Below are positions 1 to 8,206 of a stretch of DNA of 64,000 nt, one piece after another. Under the pieces are notes generated by a model. It worked only from the letters and a program-made list of their open reading frames with translations. It was not told where the DNA came from and made no database searches. The first letter of the stretch is position 1, and every line of letters starts with the position of its first letter. Position numbers and translations under genes: made by a program. Source of the DNA: Thermoplasmata archaeon (GTDB taxonomy: Archaea > Thermoplasmatota > Thermoplasmata > Thermoplasmatales > Thermoplasmataceae). The stretch spans positions 38,894 to 102,893 of the forward strand of contig JAJZLU010000044.1 in the NCBI GenBank assembly GCA_021850545.1, in the 5' to 3' direction.

Positions 1-90
1 AAATGTAAGCCTAGCGACTTTTGATTCTAAGGATAATTGTTTCAACCAAAGAAAGTCGTATGGAGACATCTCATCTCATGGGCCCCCAAT

Positions 91-528
91 TCAAAGATTC
101 GGCTCTTTGTATTTGTAAGGCAGGAGGTCTCTCATGAAAACTTTCTTCAACCCTTCTGCGGTCTTAATGATAACCTTTGTTTCAGGGTCATAGTCTGTAA
201 TCATCTCCCTGCACATACCGCATGGCGATACAACCTGGAAATCAGGTCTCCCCCGCTTCTTGTTTGGGTGCTTCACTGCAACTATTGTATCCAGTTTTTC
301 GTGGCCGGCCATTATTGCATTTGCCATAGCGATGGGCTCAGCGCAGATTGAGATCCTCCCCACAGTGGCATCGAAGTGTATCGAGGAAAACACCTGGCCA
401 TCTATGGTCCTCAAGGATGCACCTATGCTGTGCCAATCCTCTTTGTAACCCTTCTTTATGGCTTCCTCTGCAGCCTTTATAAGCTTCTTATCTTCATCAG
501 TAAGTGGGAATTCCTTGAATTCAGGCAT
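91..528 (-). CDS. Cytidine/blasticidin-S deaminase-like zinc enzyme
   Basis: The 145-residue protein has the zinc-deaminase signature in two parts: C62-A63-E64 (zinc ligand and catalytic glutamate) and P102-C103-G-M-C106-R-E (two zinc ligands). This is the cytidine deaminase fold, and the spacing and the PCGMCRE form resemble the blasticidin-S deaminase branch more than classical Cdd. The likely reaction is hydrolytic deamination of cytidine or a related nucleoside for pyrimidine salvage; the substrate is inferred. The gene stands alone and is divergent from the membrane-complex operon that starts at 829. The family is certain; the exact substrate is not. Confidence 0.85.
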   Translation of the reverse strand: MPEFKEFPLTDEDKKLIKAAEEAIKKGYKEDWHSIGASLRTIDGQVFSSIHFDATVGRISICAEPIAMANAIMAGHEKLDTIVAVKHPNKKRGRPDFQVVSPCGMCREMITDYDPETKVIIKTAEGLKKVFMRDLLPYKYKEPNL

Positions 529-828
529 ACCAGAGGTACTTCAAGATAAGAGAAAAAACTGTCTCAGGAAATTCAAAATAGGTTCTTGGGATTCCAGGAT
601 GCCACGATGATGAATTCAGCCTAGTCTGATAGGATGATGAACGACGGGCAGACTGAGTGGTGCTTTCTTTTATGAGGTACTAAGGAAATGGCTGTTTTGA
701 ACCACAATTGCGAATGAAAGCAATAAATACAACTAGATGATTTTGGAGCAACATATGCGGAATGGCGTTTCCGCATTAGATGAAACCGCCAGCGGAAAAC
801 TGGCTAATGACGCCTGCGAAAACGTCTG
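529..828 (+). other. Intergenic region with promoter and hairpin leader of the complex operon
   Basis: These 300 bases separate the divergent deaminase gene and the membrane-complex operon. No convincing ORF is present. GATGATGAA occurs twice between about 607 and 650. An AT-rich element (AATAAATAC, 722-730) could be the TATA box of the operon. That would place transcription start near 750-755, at the base of a perfect hairpin described separately. The transcript would then carry a leader of roughly 75 bases. Confidence 0.5.
755..828 (+). promoter_or_regulatory. Structured 5' leader with successive hairpins before the complex operon
   Basis: A perfect inverted repeat ATGCGGAA (755-762) / TTCCGCAT (769-776) with a 6-base loop is followed by GCCAG/CTGGC (787-803) and GACG/CGTC (809-826). 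The second and third units share a pattern of CGCC-x-GCG, an AAAAC run and CTGG, so they look like degenerate tandem copies. The last one ends directly at the GTG start codon at 829. No Shine-Dalgarno sequence is visible there. A role in controlling translation of the operon is inferred. Confidence 0.5.
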
Positions 829-1782
829 GTGGTTGGCATAGAATATATAACGTTAATTGAAACGCTCCTGCAGTACTTCTTCGTTGTGGGATTGTCTCCG
901 CTTTTTGCAGGCATATTCCACAGGGCAAAGAGTATTATTGAATCCAAGAAAGGACCAAGCATTTTCCAGCCATATTACGACCTTGCTAAGTTATTGAAAA
1001 AAGAGACCTTGAAGCCGTCAGGTTCCGGAATAATTTTCATCTATGCACCATATGTGGCATTCGGCATTTACTCCCTGATTTCCATAATTATCCCTGTTCT
1101 CATCCCCGCCCCTATTTACTTCACAGCTTCCGCGGACTTTCTTGGTGGGGCTATCATGTTTTCCCTTGCAGCTTTTGTCAAGGTTGCTGCAGCCATGGGA
1201 AGCAACAGCAACTACTCTGCCCTTGGGGTTTCCAGGATGCTTTCATTCAACTTCCTCTCGGAAGGTACCCTAATAACTGTCTTTTTTGCAGTTTCCCTGA
1301 TCACAGCAACAAACAACCCCTATACAACAAACCACTTTCTGGCAGCCAATCCCCTCCAGAACATTTCTATTGTCCACATTTTCTCCACACTCGCTTTCTT
1401 CATGCTGTTTCTCTATGAGACCGGGAAGTTGCCTCTTGAGAGCGCAGGGCTCCAGGAGCTCGGGATGATTGATGAGGCTGCAAATTATGAGTACAGCGGA
1501 AAATTGCTTGCCATAAACAAGTGGAACAGCTACATCAAGCAGTATCTTCTTGGGTCAGTACTCCTGAATGTTTTCCTTGTCCCATGGGGACTCAGTGCGG
1601 CATCTCCCTGGTTCCTCCTCGATATTCCAGTGATGTTTGCCAAATGGTTACTGCTTATTGGAATAGTGCTTGTTGTGGAGACGACCCTTGCCAAGCTGAG
1701 GCTTTTCAGGGTACTGGACTACCTCGCAACAGCCTTCACATTTTCCATACTTTTCCTGATATTCACTGAGGTGATTGTATGA
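829..1782 (+). CDS. Hydrogenase-4/complex I-like membrane subunit, NuoH/HyfC family
   Basis: The 317-residue, multi-spanning protein carries the NuoH/HycD/HyfC hallmark GPSIFQPYYDLAKLLKKE after the first membrane helix and a second conserved loop (ETGKLPLES, MIDEAANYEYSG) near residues 200-225. In this family the subunit joins the membrane arm to the peripheral redox module. The start is a GTG at 829: a stop lies in frame at 808-810, so little upstream extension is possible. The gene overlaps the next by ATGA at 1779. It is the first of six coupled genes. The family assignment is firm; the partner redox module is atypical (see the large subunit at 3759). Confidence 0.93.
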   Translation: MVGIEYITLIETLLQYFFVVGLSPLFAGIFHRAKSIIESKKGPSIFQPYYDLAKLLKKETLKPSGSGIIFIYAPYVAFGIYSLISIIIPVLIPAPIYFTASADFLGGAIMFSLAAFVKVAAAMGSNSNYSALGVSRMLSFNFLSEGTLITVFFAVSLITATNNPYTTNHFLAANPLQNISIVHIFSTLAFFMLFLYETGKLPLESAGLQELGMIDEAANYEYSGKLLAINKWNSYIKQYLLGSVLLNVFLVPWGLSAASPWFLLDIPVMFAKWLLLIGIVLVVETTLAKLRLFRVLDYLATAFTFSILFLIFTEVIV

Positions 1783-2426
1783 GCACTTTTGTGGAAGAGT
1801 TGCTGTTTCCTCTCTCAAGCCTCATTCTGGTCACTGCATTTTACATGCAGGGGCAGGAATTCATAAGGCCGATGATACGCGGGCAGCTGGTCCAGTCAAT
1901 TCTCCTCGCAGTGATATCGGTCATGATGGGAATAATAACTGGTGATGCGGCATCCATCATCCTGGCTGCACTCCTTGTGGTACTGCGGGGATTTCTGATT
2001 ACATATTTCCTTGAGAAGGGGATCATGAAAAGCCAGGTGCACCTTCACGAGAAGCATGTGAGCGTTGCCTACCTTTTCCTCATCAGCCTTATATTTGTGC
2101 TTACGGCAGTCCTTATTGTCTATTCGGTTGTATTTTCTGGCATCAGGACAGAGTCAATTACGGGAAACCAGGGAATTCTGGTATTTCCGCTTGCTCTCTT
2201 CTTTCAGGGGCTTTTCCTGATAGCTTCCAGGAGAACCACTTACGCACAGATCATGGGATACATAGAGGAGGAGAATGCAATTGTGCTCTTTGCAGTGTTT
2301 CTCCTCCCAATACCTCTACTCATTGAGGCCAGCGTTTTCCTCGACGTGCTTGCCCTGGTTGTAATCTCTTCTGTAGTAGTGGTAGAGAAGTTCACCCACG
2401 AAAGGGTGGTGGAGCTGAGAGGATGA
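1779..2426 (+). CDS. HyfE-like (NuoK-related) membrane subunit
   Basis: The 215-residue, very hydrophobic protein has about six or seven membrane segments and resembles hydrogenase-4 component E, whose C-terminal part is related to NuoK. It overlaps both neighbours by ATGA (1779 and 2423), so translation is coupled. The position between HyfC-like and HyfF-like genes is the order expected for the family. I rely on context and hydrophobic pattern more than on a sharp motif. The subunit should take part in ion translocation through the membrane arm. Confidence 0.8.
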   Translation: MSTFVEELLFPLSSLILVTAFYMQGQEFIRPMIRGQLVQSILLAVISVMMGIITGDAASIILAALLVVLRGFLITYFLEKGIMKSQVHLHEKHVSVAYLFLISLIFVLTAVLIVYSVVFSGIRTESITGNQGILVFPLALFFQGLFLIASRRTTYAQIMGYIEEENAIVLFAVFLLPIPLLIEASVFLDVLALVVISSVVVVEKFTHERVVELRG

Positions 2427-3769
2427 GCCTGGTTTTCATTCTCCTGATAATTACGCTCATACTCCCGCTGCTCTCCTACCTTGGGTACTTTTCAAGGGTG
2501 CCGAGGCTCGACAATGCAATATCTCTGGCTAACGTTGCCCTGGCCCTTTACCTGTATGAGTTCATTCCATACGCGGGGCCGTTCTATGTTGATTTCACAA
2601 CATGGGTATTCATTCTCATGGTGACATCGATCCATCTTCTGTCCCAGGTCTATTCCAAGAGTTACTTCAGGAATCAGGAGATCTGGATCGGGGAGAACCT
2701 GTTCAATCTTCTCCTGGCCCTATTCACCACTTCAATGCTCTTCTCCCTGGAGATAAACAACCTTGGACTGATGTGGGTTGGCATTGAAGCCACCACTATT
2801 TCATCAGCGCTTCTGCTCATGACGGAGAAAACAGAAACCTCCGCGGAAGCCACCTGGAGATATATTGTAATTGTGTCTGCAGGTGTAACATTTGCCTTCA
2901 TCTCAATCATTCTCATCTATTACTCAATCGGGACCCTTCAGATCTCATCAATTCTTGCCATGAAGGCTGTCCCTACACTTACGCTGAATGTAGCAGTTGC
3001 CATAGCCCTCATAGGCTTTGGGACAAAAGTAGGAGTGTTCCCCGTGCATACATGGCTTCCAGACGCTCATAGTGAAGCCCCATCTCCAATAAGCGCCATG
3101 TTTTCCGGGGTACTCCTACCAACTGCATTATACGTACTTTATAGAATTTATGAAATTGACCCGTTGAGGGACCTGTTTGTATGGGCGGGTGTCATATCTG
3201 TCATTGCAGCGTCACTGTTCCTGGGGTACCAGACACGTTACAAGAGAATGTTTGCCTATTCCACCATGGAAAACATGAATATTGCGCTGGTGGGAATGGC
3301 TGTTGGAGGGCAATATGGCCTGATCGGGGCTTTGCTCCTACTCCTTTCCCACAGTTTCGGAAAGGCTGGTGCTTTCTATTCGTCAGGAAGCATCCTGAGA
3401 TACACCGGAAACAAGATGATCGATGGCGTCCGCGGACTCTGGAAATCCATGCCTGAAACCTCAAGCGCCCTTCTCCTCTCATCATTTGCCGTCACTGGGA
3501 CCCCTCCTTTCGGGACGTTCTTTGGCGAATTTCTCATATTCTATTCACTTTTCACTGTGCATTATTATGCACAGCTTGTGCTGCTGCTCTTCTTCGTCAT
3601 GGCCGCATTCATTTCCGTCAATTACAACATAACAAAGATGGTCTTTCACGGGGAAGCTGAAAAGAATGGGGAAGAGGAACCGGTCATGTCGGGCCTTGCA
3701 CTGCTTTCCTCCGCAATTCCCCTGCTCATTGGAATCATTTACGTGGTGGTGACTATCGGTGCATTATAA
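2423..3769 (+). CDS. HyfF-like proton/ion-translocating subunit (NuoL/M/N family)
   Basis: The 448-residue protein is an antiporter-like subunit with about 14 membrane helices. It retains the family's key charged residues: the helix-5 glutamate in GLMWVGIEATT and the lysine helix GFGTKVGVFPVHTWLPDAH followed by SEAPSPISA. Ion pumping by this subunit is therefore likely intact even though the catalytic large subunit downstream is altered. The start overlaps the upstream stop by ATGA. The 3' end overlaps the next gene by 11 bases (GTG at 3759). Confidence 0.93.
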   Translation: MSLVFILLIITLILPLLSYLGYFSRVPRLDNAISLANVALALYLYEFIPYAGPFYVDFTTWVFILMVTSIHLLSQVYSKSYFRNQEIWIGENLFNLLLALFTTSMLFSLEINNLGLMWVGIEATTISSALLLMTEKTETSAEATWRYIVIVSAGVTFAFISIILIYYSIGTLQISSILAMKAVPTLTLNVAVAIALIGFGTKVGVFPVHTWLPDAHSEAPSPISAMFSGVLLPTALYVLYRIYEIDPLRDLFVWAGVISVIAASLFLGYQTRYKRMFAYSTMENMNIALVGMAVGGQYGLIGALLLLLSHSFGKAGAFYSSGSILRYTGNKMIDGVRGLWKSMPETSSALLLSSFAVTGTPPFGTFFGEFLIFYSLFTVHYYAQLVLLLFFVMAAFISVNYNITKMVFHGEAEKNGEEEPVMSGLALLSSAIPLLIGIIYVVVTIGAL

Positions 3770-4928
3770 GTTTGGAGAACCTGCAGGAAGATACCTCGGC
3801 CCAGGAGGCGGATACCATGTGTACTCTGGTAGCATTTCGGAAGCAGCCCCACAGGGATACGGGGACATTCACGTGCACAAAATGGCGGCGGGGGAGTTCA
3901 ACTTCCAGTATGGGCCCTCCACAGGAGGCCTGATGGAATCTGTTGGAATCAGCCTCACCACTCCCGGGGAACTGATCAATTCTGTTGGCGTTGACCCATA
4001 CTTCAAAGCAAGGGAGCTGAAGCTTAAGGGGCAGGGCATTGAAACAGCCCTTCTCATGGTTGAAAGGATCAACGGCTTTCATGCCGCAAGCAATTCATTG
4101 GCTTTCCTCATGGCAGTGGAGGATGCACTTGGCATCGAAACCAGCGAGGAGGTGCAGAAGGCAAGGATACTGCAGCTCGAACTTGAGCGCATAAGGAGCA
4201 ACCTTGAGGTCATGAAAAGGATGTGCGAACCAGCAGGATTTGGCGTCCCTACAAATCAGCTTGGGTACCTGAGGGAGAAGGTCTCACGGATAATTTCATC
4301 GGCATCAGGACACCGTTTCTTCTTTGGAGTTAATGCCCCAGGCTATGCATCAATTGCATATTCTGGAATTAATGAAAAACTCAATGTGGCCAGGCAGGAG
4401 TTTGAAAGGATATTTTACGCGCTGCTGGAATCAAAGATATTCCTCAACAGGCTTCAGAACAATGGGGTAACTAAGGACCAGTTCCTTAGCGGCCCTGCTG
4501 CCAGGGCTTCCGGCCTGAGATACGACTCACGGCTAGACTCAGGGCTCCTTCCATACGGTGACACACCTTTCTTCCCGGCAGTAAGGGAGGAAAAGGACTG
4601 CTTCGGCAGGTTCAGCGTAAGAGGTGAGGAGATCCTGAACTCAATCGACATCATTGCATCACTTGGCAACCTCAGGGAAACGGATAGGCATGTAAGCAAA
4701 GCAGGGGATGGGGAGGGCTGTGCCCGGCTGGAAAGTCCCCAGGGGGACATCTTCTATTATGTGAAGATCAGGGACGGCAAGCTGGAGGACATCTGGCACG
4801 TATCTCCAGGAGTGCTGAATGTAAGGGCATTCCAGGAATCCATGAAGGGGAACATATTCACTGACTTCCATTTCAACTGGGAAAGCTTCGGCATATGGAT
4901 ATCAGAAATCGGGGTGGTCATCAGATGA
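3759..4928 (+). CDS. Large subunit, HyfG/NuoD family, without NiFe-site cysteines
   Basis: The 389-residue protein aligns with the NuoD-like part of group 4 hydrogenase large subunits; the NuoC-like N-terminal domain of HyfG/HycE is absent. In active hydrogenases the nickel ligands are CxxC near ERVCGIC and DPCxxC at the C-terminus. Here the first site reads E102-R-I-N105-G-F-H108, and the C-terminal site has no cysteine at all (NWESFGIWISE). The three cysteines present lie elsewhere and form no CxxC pair. A NiFe centre is therefore not possible. This resembles energy-converting-hydrogenase-related (Ehr) complexes. The GTG start at 3759 overlaps the upstream gene. The electron partner is unknown. 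Confidence 0.9.
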   Translation: MHYKFGEPAGRYLGPGGGYHVYSGSISEAAPQGYGDIHVHKMAAGEFNFQYGPSTGGLMESVGISLTTPGELINSVGVDPYFKARELKLKGQGIETALLMVERINGFHAASNSLAFLMAVEDALGIETSEEVQKARILQLELERIRSNLEVMKRMCEPAGFGVPTNQLGYLREKVSRIISSASGHRFFFGVNAPGYASIAYSGINEKLNVARQEFERIFYALLESKIFLNRLQNNGVTKDQFLSGPAARASGLRYDSRLDSGLLPYGDTPFFPAVREEKDCFGRFSVRGEEILNSIDIIASLGNLRETDRHVSKAGDGEGCARLESPQGDIFYYVKIRDGKLEDIWHVSPGVLNVRAFQESMKGNIFTDFHFNWESFGIWISEIGVVIR

Positions 4929-5548
4929 GCAACTTCTGGTTTGGCGAAGGCCTCCGGAAAGGGAGAAAAACAGAGAAATTCCCACTTGCCCCGCCTGAGG
5001 AGCCACCCCTTTGGCCATCTTACCTTGACGGGAACGCAGAGCCATACTGCCCGACAGAAGCTATAAAGGAAGGCATGTGGGACCCCGGCAGGTGCATTTT
5101 CTGCAGGCTATGCGAGCCCCAGTACAAGCCCACAGGGAAACAGGGCATATTCCAGGTGAGGAAAACCCAGCCGTTGCTGAAGAAGTCTTTCTACATTTAC
5201 AAGCTGGACAGCGGTGCCTGTGGGGCATGCAATGTGGAACTTGGAACCATATTCGATCCCCAGTACGACGCAAACAGGCTCAACATTTTCATGACGAATA
5301 CTCCTCGGCATGCCGACGCCATCGTTGTAATGGGCGTACAGACGGAAAGGATGAAGGAAGCCCTGAAGAATGCTTATGAGGCCATGCCTGAACCTAAGCT
5401 GATCATCTCCCTTGGGGCATGTGCTATTTCAGGGGGAATCATTGGGAAATCGCCAATGGAGAGGGAACAGTACCATGTGGAGATAGCAGGTTGCCCCCCT
5501 TCGCCTTACACAATACTTGAGGCCTTATCAAGGGCCAGGGGTGTTTGA
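4925..5548 (+). CDS. Small subunit, HyfI/NuoB family, with ferredoxin-like N-terminus
   Basis: The 207-residue protein carries two iron-sulphur sites. The C-terminal NuoB/HyfI domain has the N2-type cluster ligands C99-G-A-C102, C166 (GACAISGG) and C190 (GCPPSP). The N-terminal 80 residues hold C42-P-T-E-A-I and C57xxC60xxC63, enough for one [4Fe-4S] cluster, with the usual fourth cysteine placed before the CxxCxxC. This fuses a HyfH-like ferredoxin part to HyfI in one chain. I start at the ATG at 4925 that forms an ATGA overlap with the upstream stop, not at an in-frame ATG 10 codons earlier. All cluster ligands are kept, so electron transfer is likely active. Confidence 0.9.
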   Translation: MSNFWFGEGLRKGRKTEKFPLAPPEEPPLWPSYLDGNAEPYCPTEAIKEGMWDPGRCIFCRLCEPQYKPTGKQGIFQVRKTQPLLKKSFYIYKLDSGACGACNVELGTIFDPQYDANRLNIFMTNTPRHADAIVVMGVQTERMKEALKNAYEAMPEPKLIISLGACAISGGIIGKSPMEREQYHVEIAGCPPSPYTILEALSRARGV

Positions 5549-7300
5549 TTGCTTTCCTACATCGCCATAGCAATACTGGGCATTTCTGCACTGGCGGGCC
5601 TGTACTGGAAGCGCGGGGCATACTTTGGGATTATGGCTGGCTCTGCCTATTTTGCATGGTCGGGTTTCAACCCATTGGACCAGATGAGTTATTTCATACT
5701 CATTGCCTGCATCGTATGGATCCTGGTTTCGATCTACTCCATTTCCTATGATAAACACTATGGCAAGTGGCTTGCCTCTTCACTGGCCCTCATGATAATG
5801 GGTATGATGGCCATACTCCAGTCCACAAATTACCTTCTGCTCATAACTGGGTGGGAGACCATGTCCATACCTGCATATGTCATAGTCGGGATGAACAAGA
5901 AGGATAGCGGGCCTGCTTTCACTTTCATGATGTTCAGTGAATTCAGCACTATCCTTATTGTGGCTGGCGCGGCATACGCATTCTTCTCAACTGGAACCAT
6001 AGACTTCTCGCTGAGTGCATCTTATGGCCCATTGCTTCTTATTTCACTGGGCGCACTCATCAAGATGGGAATGACGCCGTTCATGATAAGCGAATGGCTT
6101 CCCATTGCCCACGGGAACGCACCTGCAAATGCTTCAGCGGCCTTGAGCGCGACCATGACGCTCATGGGCGTTTACGTCATAATGAAGATGATCCTGCTCA
6201 GCCCGGATGTTATCTGGATAGGGTATCTCTTCCTTGCCATAGGATCCATCTCCATCCTTTTCGCTTCCATATATGCATACATTTCTGAGAACATGAAGAT
6301 GCTCGCGGGATTCAGCACAATAGAGAACAATGCTGCAATCCTGTCTGCAATGGGGCTATACCTTGTCGCTTCTGAGCCAGTGCTAAGGCAGTTCATCTTC
6401 ATGACAATAATCATATTCGCTATGGCTCACTCAATCTCCAAGACAGGGCTGTTCTTTTCCATCGGAAACTCACCTGGGGAGTACTTCGGTGAGAGTGATC
6501 ACCCGACGTCCTATACTCAGAGGGTGGGGACAATGCTTACCACCATGTCACTCTCAGGGCTGTTCCCGACTCTTGGCGGACTTGCCACATGGATGCTTCT
6601 CGAGGCATTTTTCATGGAGGCTTACTCAGGGGGCGCCCCTGGAATGAGTGCCATAGTGATTGGTTCGGTAATTGCACTTGGGGAAGGCATGGCCACAGGC
6701 TCAATGATGAAAATCCTGGCATTCGGAAACCTCTTCCGCAGGGGCCTGGGCAGGAAGCAGGAGCCAAATCAGGCCATAATATCAGGAATTGGCATGCTGC
6801 TCATCTTCCTCTTCGCAATTTCCATCTTCATAGTATCAGGCCTGTTCATTTCAGGAATACCTGGGGTTCTTGTCTTCAACGGCTTCATGATCACTTCACG
6901 GTTTGGGGCCGCTGACTTCGGCCTTATCTCTCCAGATTATGTTTTAATGCTCATCACTGTTTTCTCGCTTTTGGCCTATGCCGTTTTCAGGAAACCGAGG
7001 CTGAGGGAAGTTCCGGTCTGGAACGGGGGTTCTGTTGAAGTGGACTCATACACCTCATACGCCTATTCCAACAACATACGCTTAATGCTGAGGAGAGTCC
7101 TGCGGACTAAGGCCGGCGCATTTGGGAGCGCTGTTACGGTCATAGATGTGTTCTGGCTCATAATGAATGACATTGGAAAGGGATACAGGGCAGTGAGCAA
7201 ATTCATCACCCTTAGGATCATGAACAGTTCGATCAGCTGGTATATGATCTACATGATTGCGGCTTTCATGGTCATAATGATAATTGCGGTGGAATTCTAA
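5549..7300 (+). CDS. HyfB/NuoL-like antiporter subunit of the membrane complex
   Basis: The 583-residue protein is a second NuoL/M-type subunit with about 14 or more membrane helices. Conserved features include the glutamate helix LLITGWETMSIPAYV and the lysine helix LGALIKMGMTPFMISEWLPIAHGNAPANASA. It starts at a TTG that follows the upstream TGA without a gap (5546-5551). It is the last gene of the operon; the next gene is convergent five bases away. With HyfF-like this gives two pumping modules in the complex. The family is firm. Confidence 0.92.
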   Translation: MLSYIAIAILGISALAGLYWKRGAYFGIMAGSAYFAWSGFNPLDQMSYFILIACIVWILVSIYSISYDKHYGKWLASSLALMIMGMMAILQSTNYLLLITGWETMSIPAYVIVGMNKKDSGPAFTFMMFSEFSTILIVAGAAYAFFSTGTIDFSLSASYGPLLLISLGALIKMGMTPFMISEWLPIAHGNAPANASAALSATMTLMGVYVIMKMILLSPDVIWIGYLFLAIGSISILFASIYAYISENMKMLAGFSTIENNAAILSAMGLYLVASEPVLRQFIFMTIIIFAMAHSISKTGLFFSIGNSPGEYFGESDHPTSYTQRVGTMLTTMSLSGLFPTLGGLATWMLLEAFFMEAYSGGAPGMSAIVIGSVIALGEGMATGSMMKILAFGNLFRRGLGRKQEPNQAIISGIGMLLIFLFAISIFIVSGLFISGIPGVLVFNGFMITSRFGAADFGLISPDYVLMLITVFSLLAYAVFRKPRLREVPVWNGGSVEVDSYTSYAYSNNIRLMLRRVLRTKAGAFGSAVTVIDVFWLIMNDIGKGYRAVSKFITLRIMNSSISWYMIYMIAAFMVIMIIAVEF

Positions 7301-7305
7301 AAAAA

Positions 7306-8205
7306 TTATCTTATTCTTTTCAGCTCGAATGAACCGAGTGTAAGGTCTTTGTTGTTCCTGACCACTTCAATCCAGTCCCTGGATCGGGCTTCCTTCATTC
7401 CTCTGACCCTGAGGTATTCAACCGATGCTTCGCTCCTGAATTCTATAGATCCGTCCATGAAGTAATTCATGTTTTCATACAGGCTTCTCTGGAAAATGCC
7501 GTCCTCAATAAGGTACAGGGTCGTAGAGCCTTCCATCTTCCTCCTCTGTGAGAAATGCTGCAACGCCTTTGGGAACATCTTGTCCTCTGAGGACTGTGTG
7601 ATCCATGCAGTCAGGGAAAAAAATACCATCCGGTATTTTCCCATCTTTGTAAGGACTGTGGTGCATATCTGGTCCATGGATTTCAGGAAATTGCTGATAA
7701 TCCCAACATTGTCAAGGACAACAGCGTTCCTGTCGCTGCTTTCCATCTGTATGCTCTTGGAATATGCGTCCACAAACTTCAGGTGGCCGCTCTCCTCATA
7801 GGCCTCCGGCGAAATGCCAAGGGCGTAGAGGTCAGCCTTGACATCTGAAATGGGCTGGTCCAGCAGGACAACAATTACGGGGCAGGACTCCCGGAGCGAT
7901 GAAACTATAAACCTGTCTGCAACAGAAAATTTCGAGCTGTATGGGGGGCCGCTGAGAAGTATGTTCGACGCCCGTGGATATCCTCCATGCAGGAGGTCAT
8001 CCAGCCTGGAAAAGCCGGAAGGAACCCTTGCATTGCCTTCTGGTTCCTTGCTCTCAGAAGTGAGATCCGGAGAGATCTCCCTGATCGAGGTTTCTACTTT
8101 GTCAAGGAGGCTTCTCGTCTCCTCAAGTTCCTCCAAAAGCTTCCTCTTCTGTTCAAGGAGCTCCTGGAGCTTTCCGTCTGAAGATTCCTGCGGGGACTCG
8201 GTCAT
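7306..8205 (-). CDS. KaiC/RAD55-like P-loop protein with degenerate Walker A and N-terminal coiled coil
   Basis: The 299-residue protein has a predicted coiled coil at about residues 10-50, rich in K, L and E, followed by a KaiC/RecA-like domain that opens with PSGFSRLDDLLHGGYPRASNILLSG. The expected Walker A GxxGxGKT/S reads GPPYSSKFS: the lysine is kept, but the second glycine and the Ser/Thr are lost, so ATP hydrolysis is doubtful. I start at the ATG at 8205, one base after the dehydratase stop; a longer in-frame form would run into that gene. Archaeal KaiC-like proteins often act as signalling or regulatory ATPases. The function here is unknown. Confidence 0.78.
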   Translation of the reverse strand: MTESPQESSDGKLQELLEQKRKLLEELEETRSLLDKVETSIREISPDLTSESKEPEGNARVPSGFSRLDDLLHGGYPRASNILLSGPPYSSKFSVADRFIVSSLRESCPVIVVLLDQPISDVKADLYALGISPEAYEESGHLKFVDAYSKSIQMESSDRNAVVLDNVGIISNFLKSMDQICTTVLTKMGKYRMVFFSLTAWITQSSEDKMFPKALQHFSQRRKMEGSTTLYLIEDGIFQRSLYENMNYFMDGSIEFRSEASVEYLRVRGMKEARSRDWIEVVRNNKDLTLGSFELKRIR

Positions 8206-8206
8206 A

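Noticed and set aside
1-90. Possible gene start at the left edge
   Set aside because: The 90 bases before the deaminase stop codon show no ORF with support in any frame.
829-7300. Annotation of this operon as an active [NiFe] hydrogenase-4 or formate hydrogenlyase
   Set aside because: The large subunit has none of the four nickel-ligand cysteines, and no formate dehydrogenase or hyp gene is visible.
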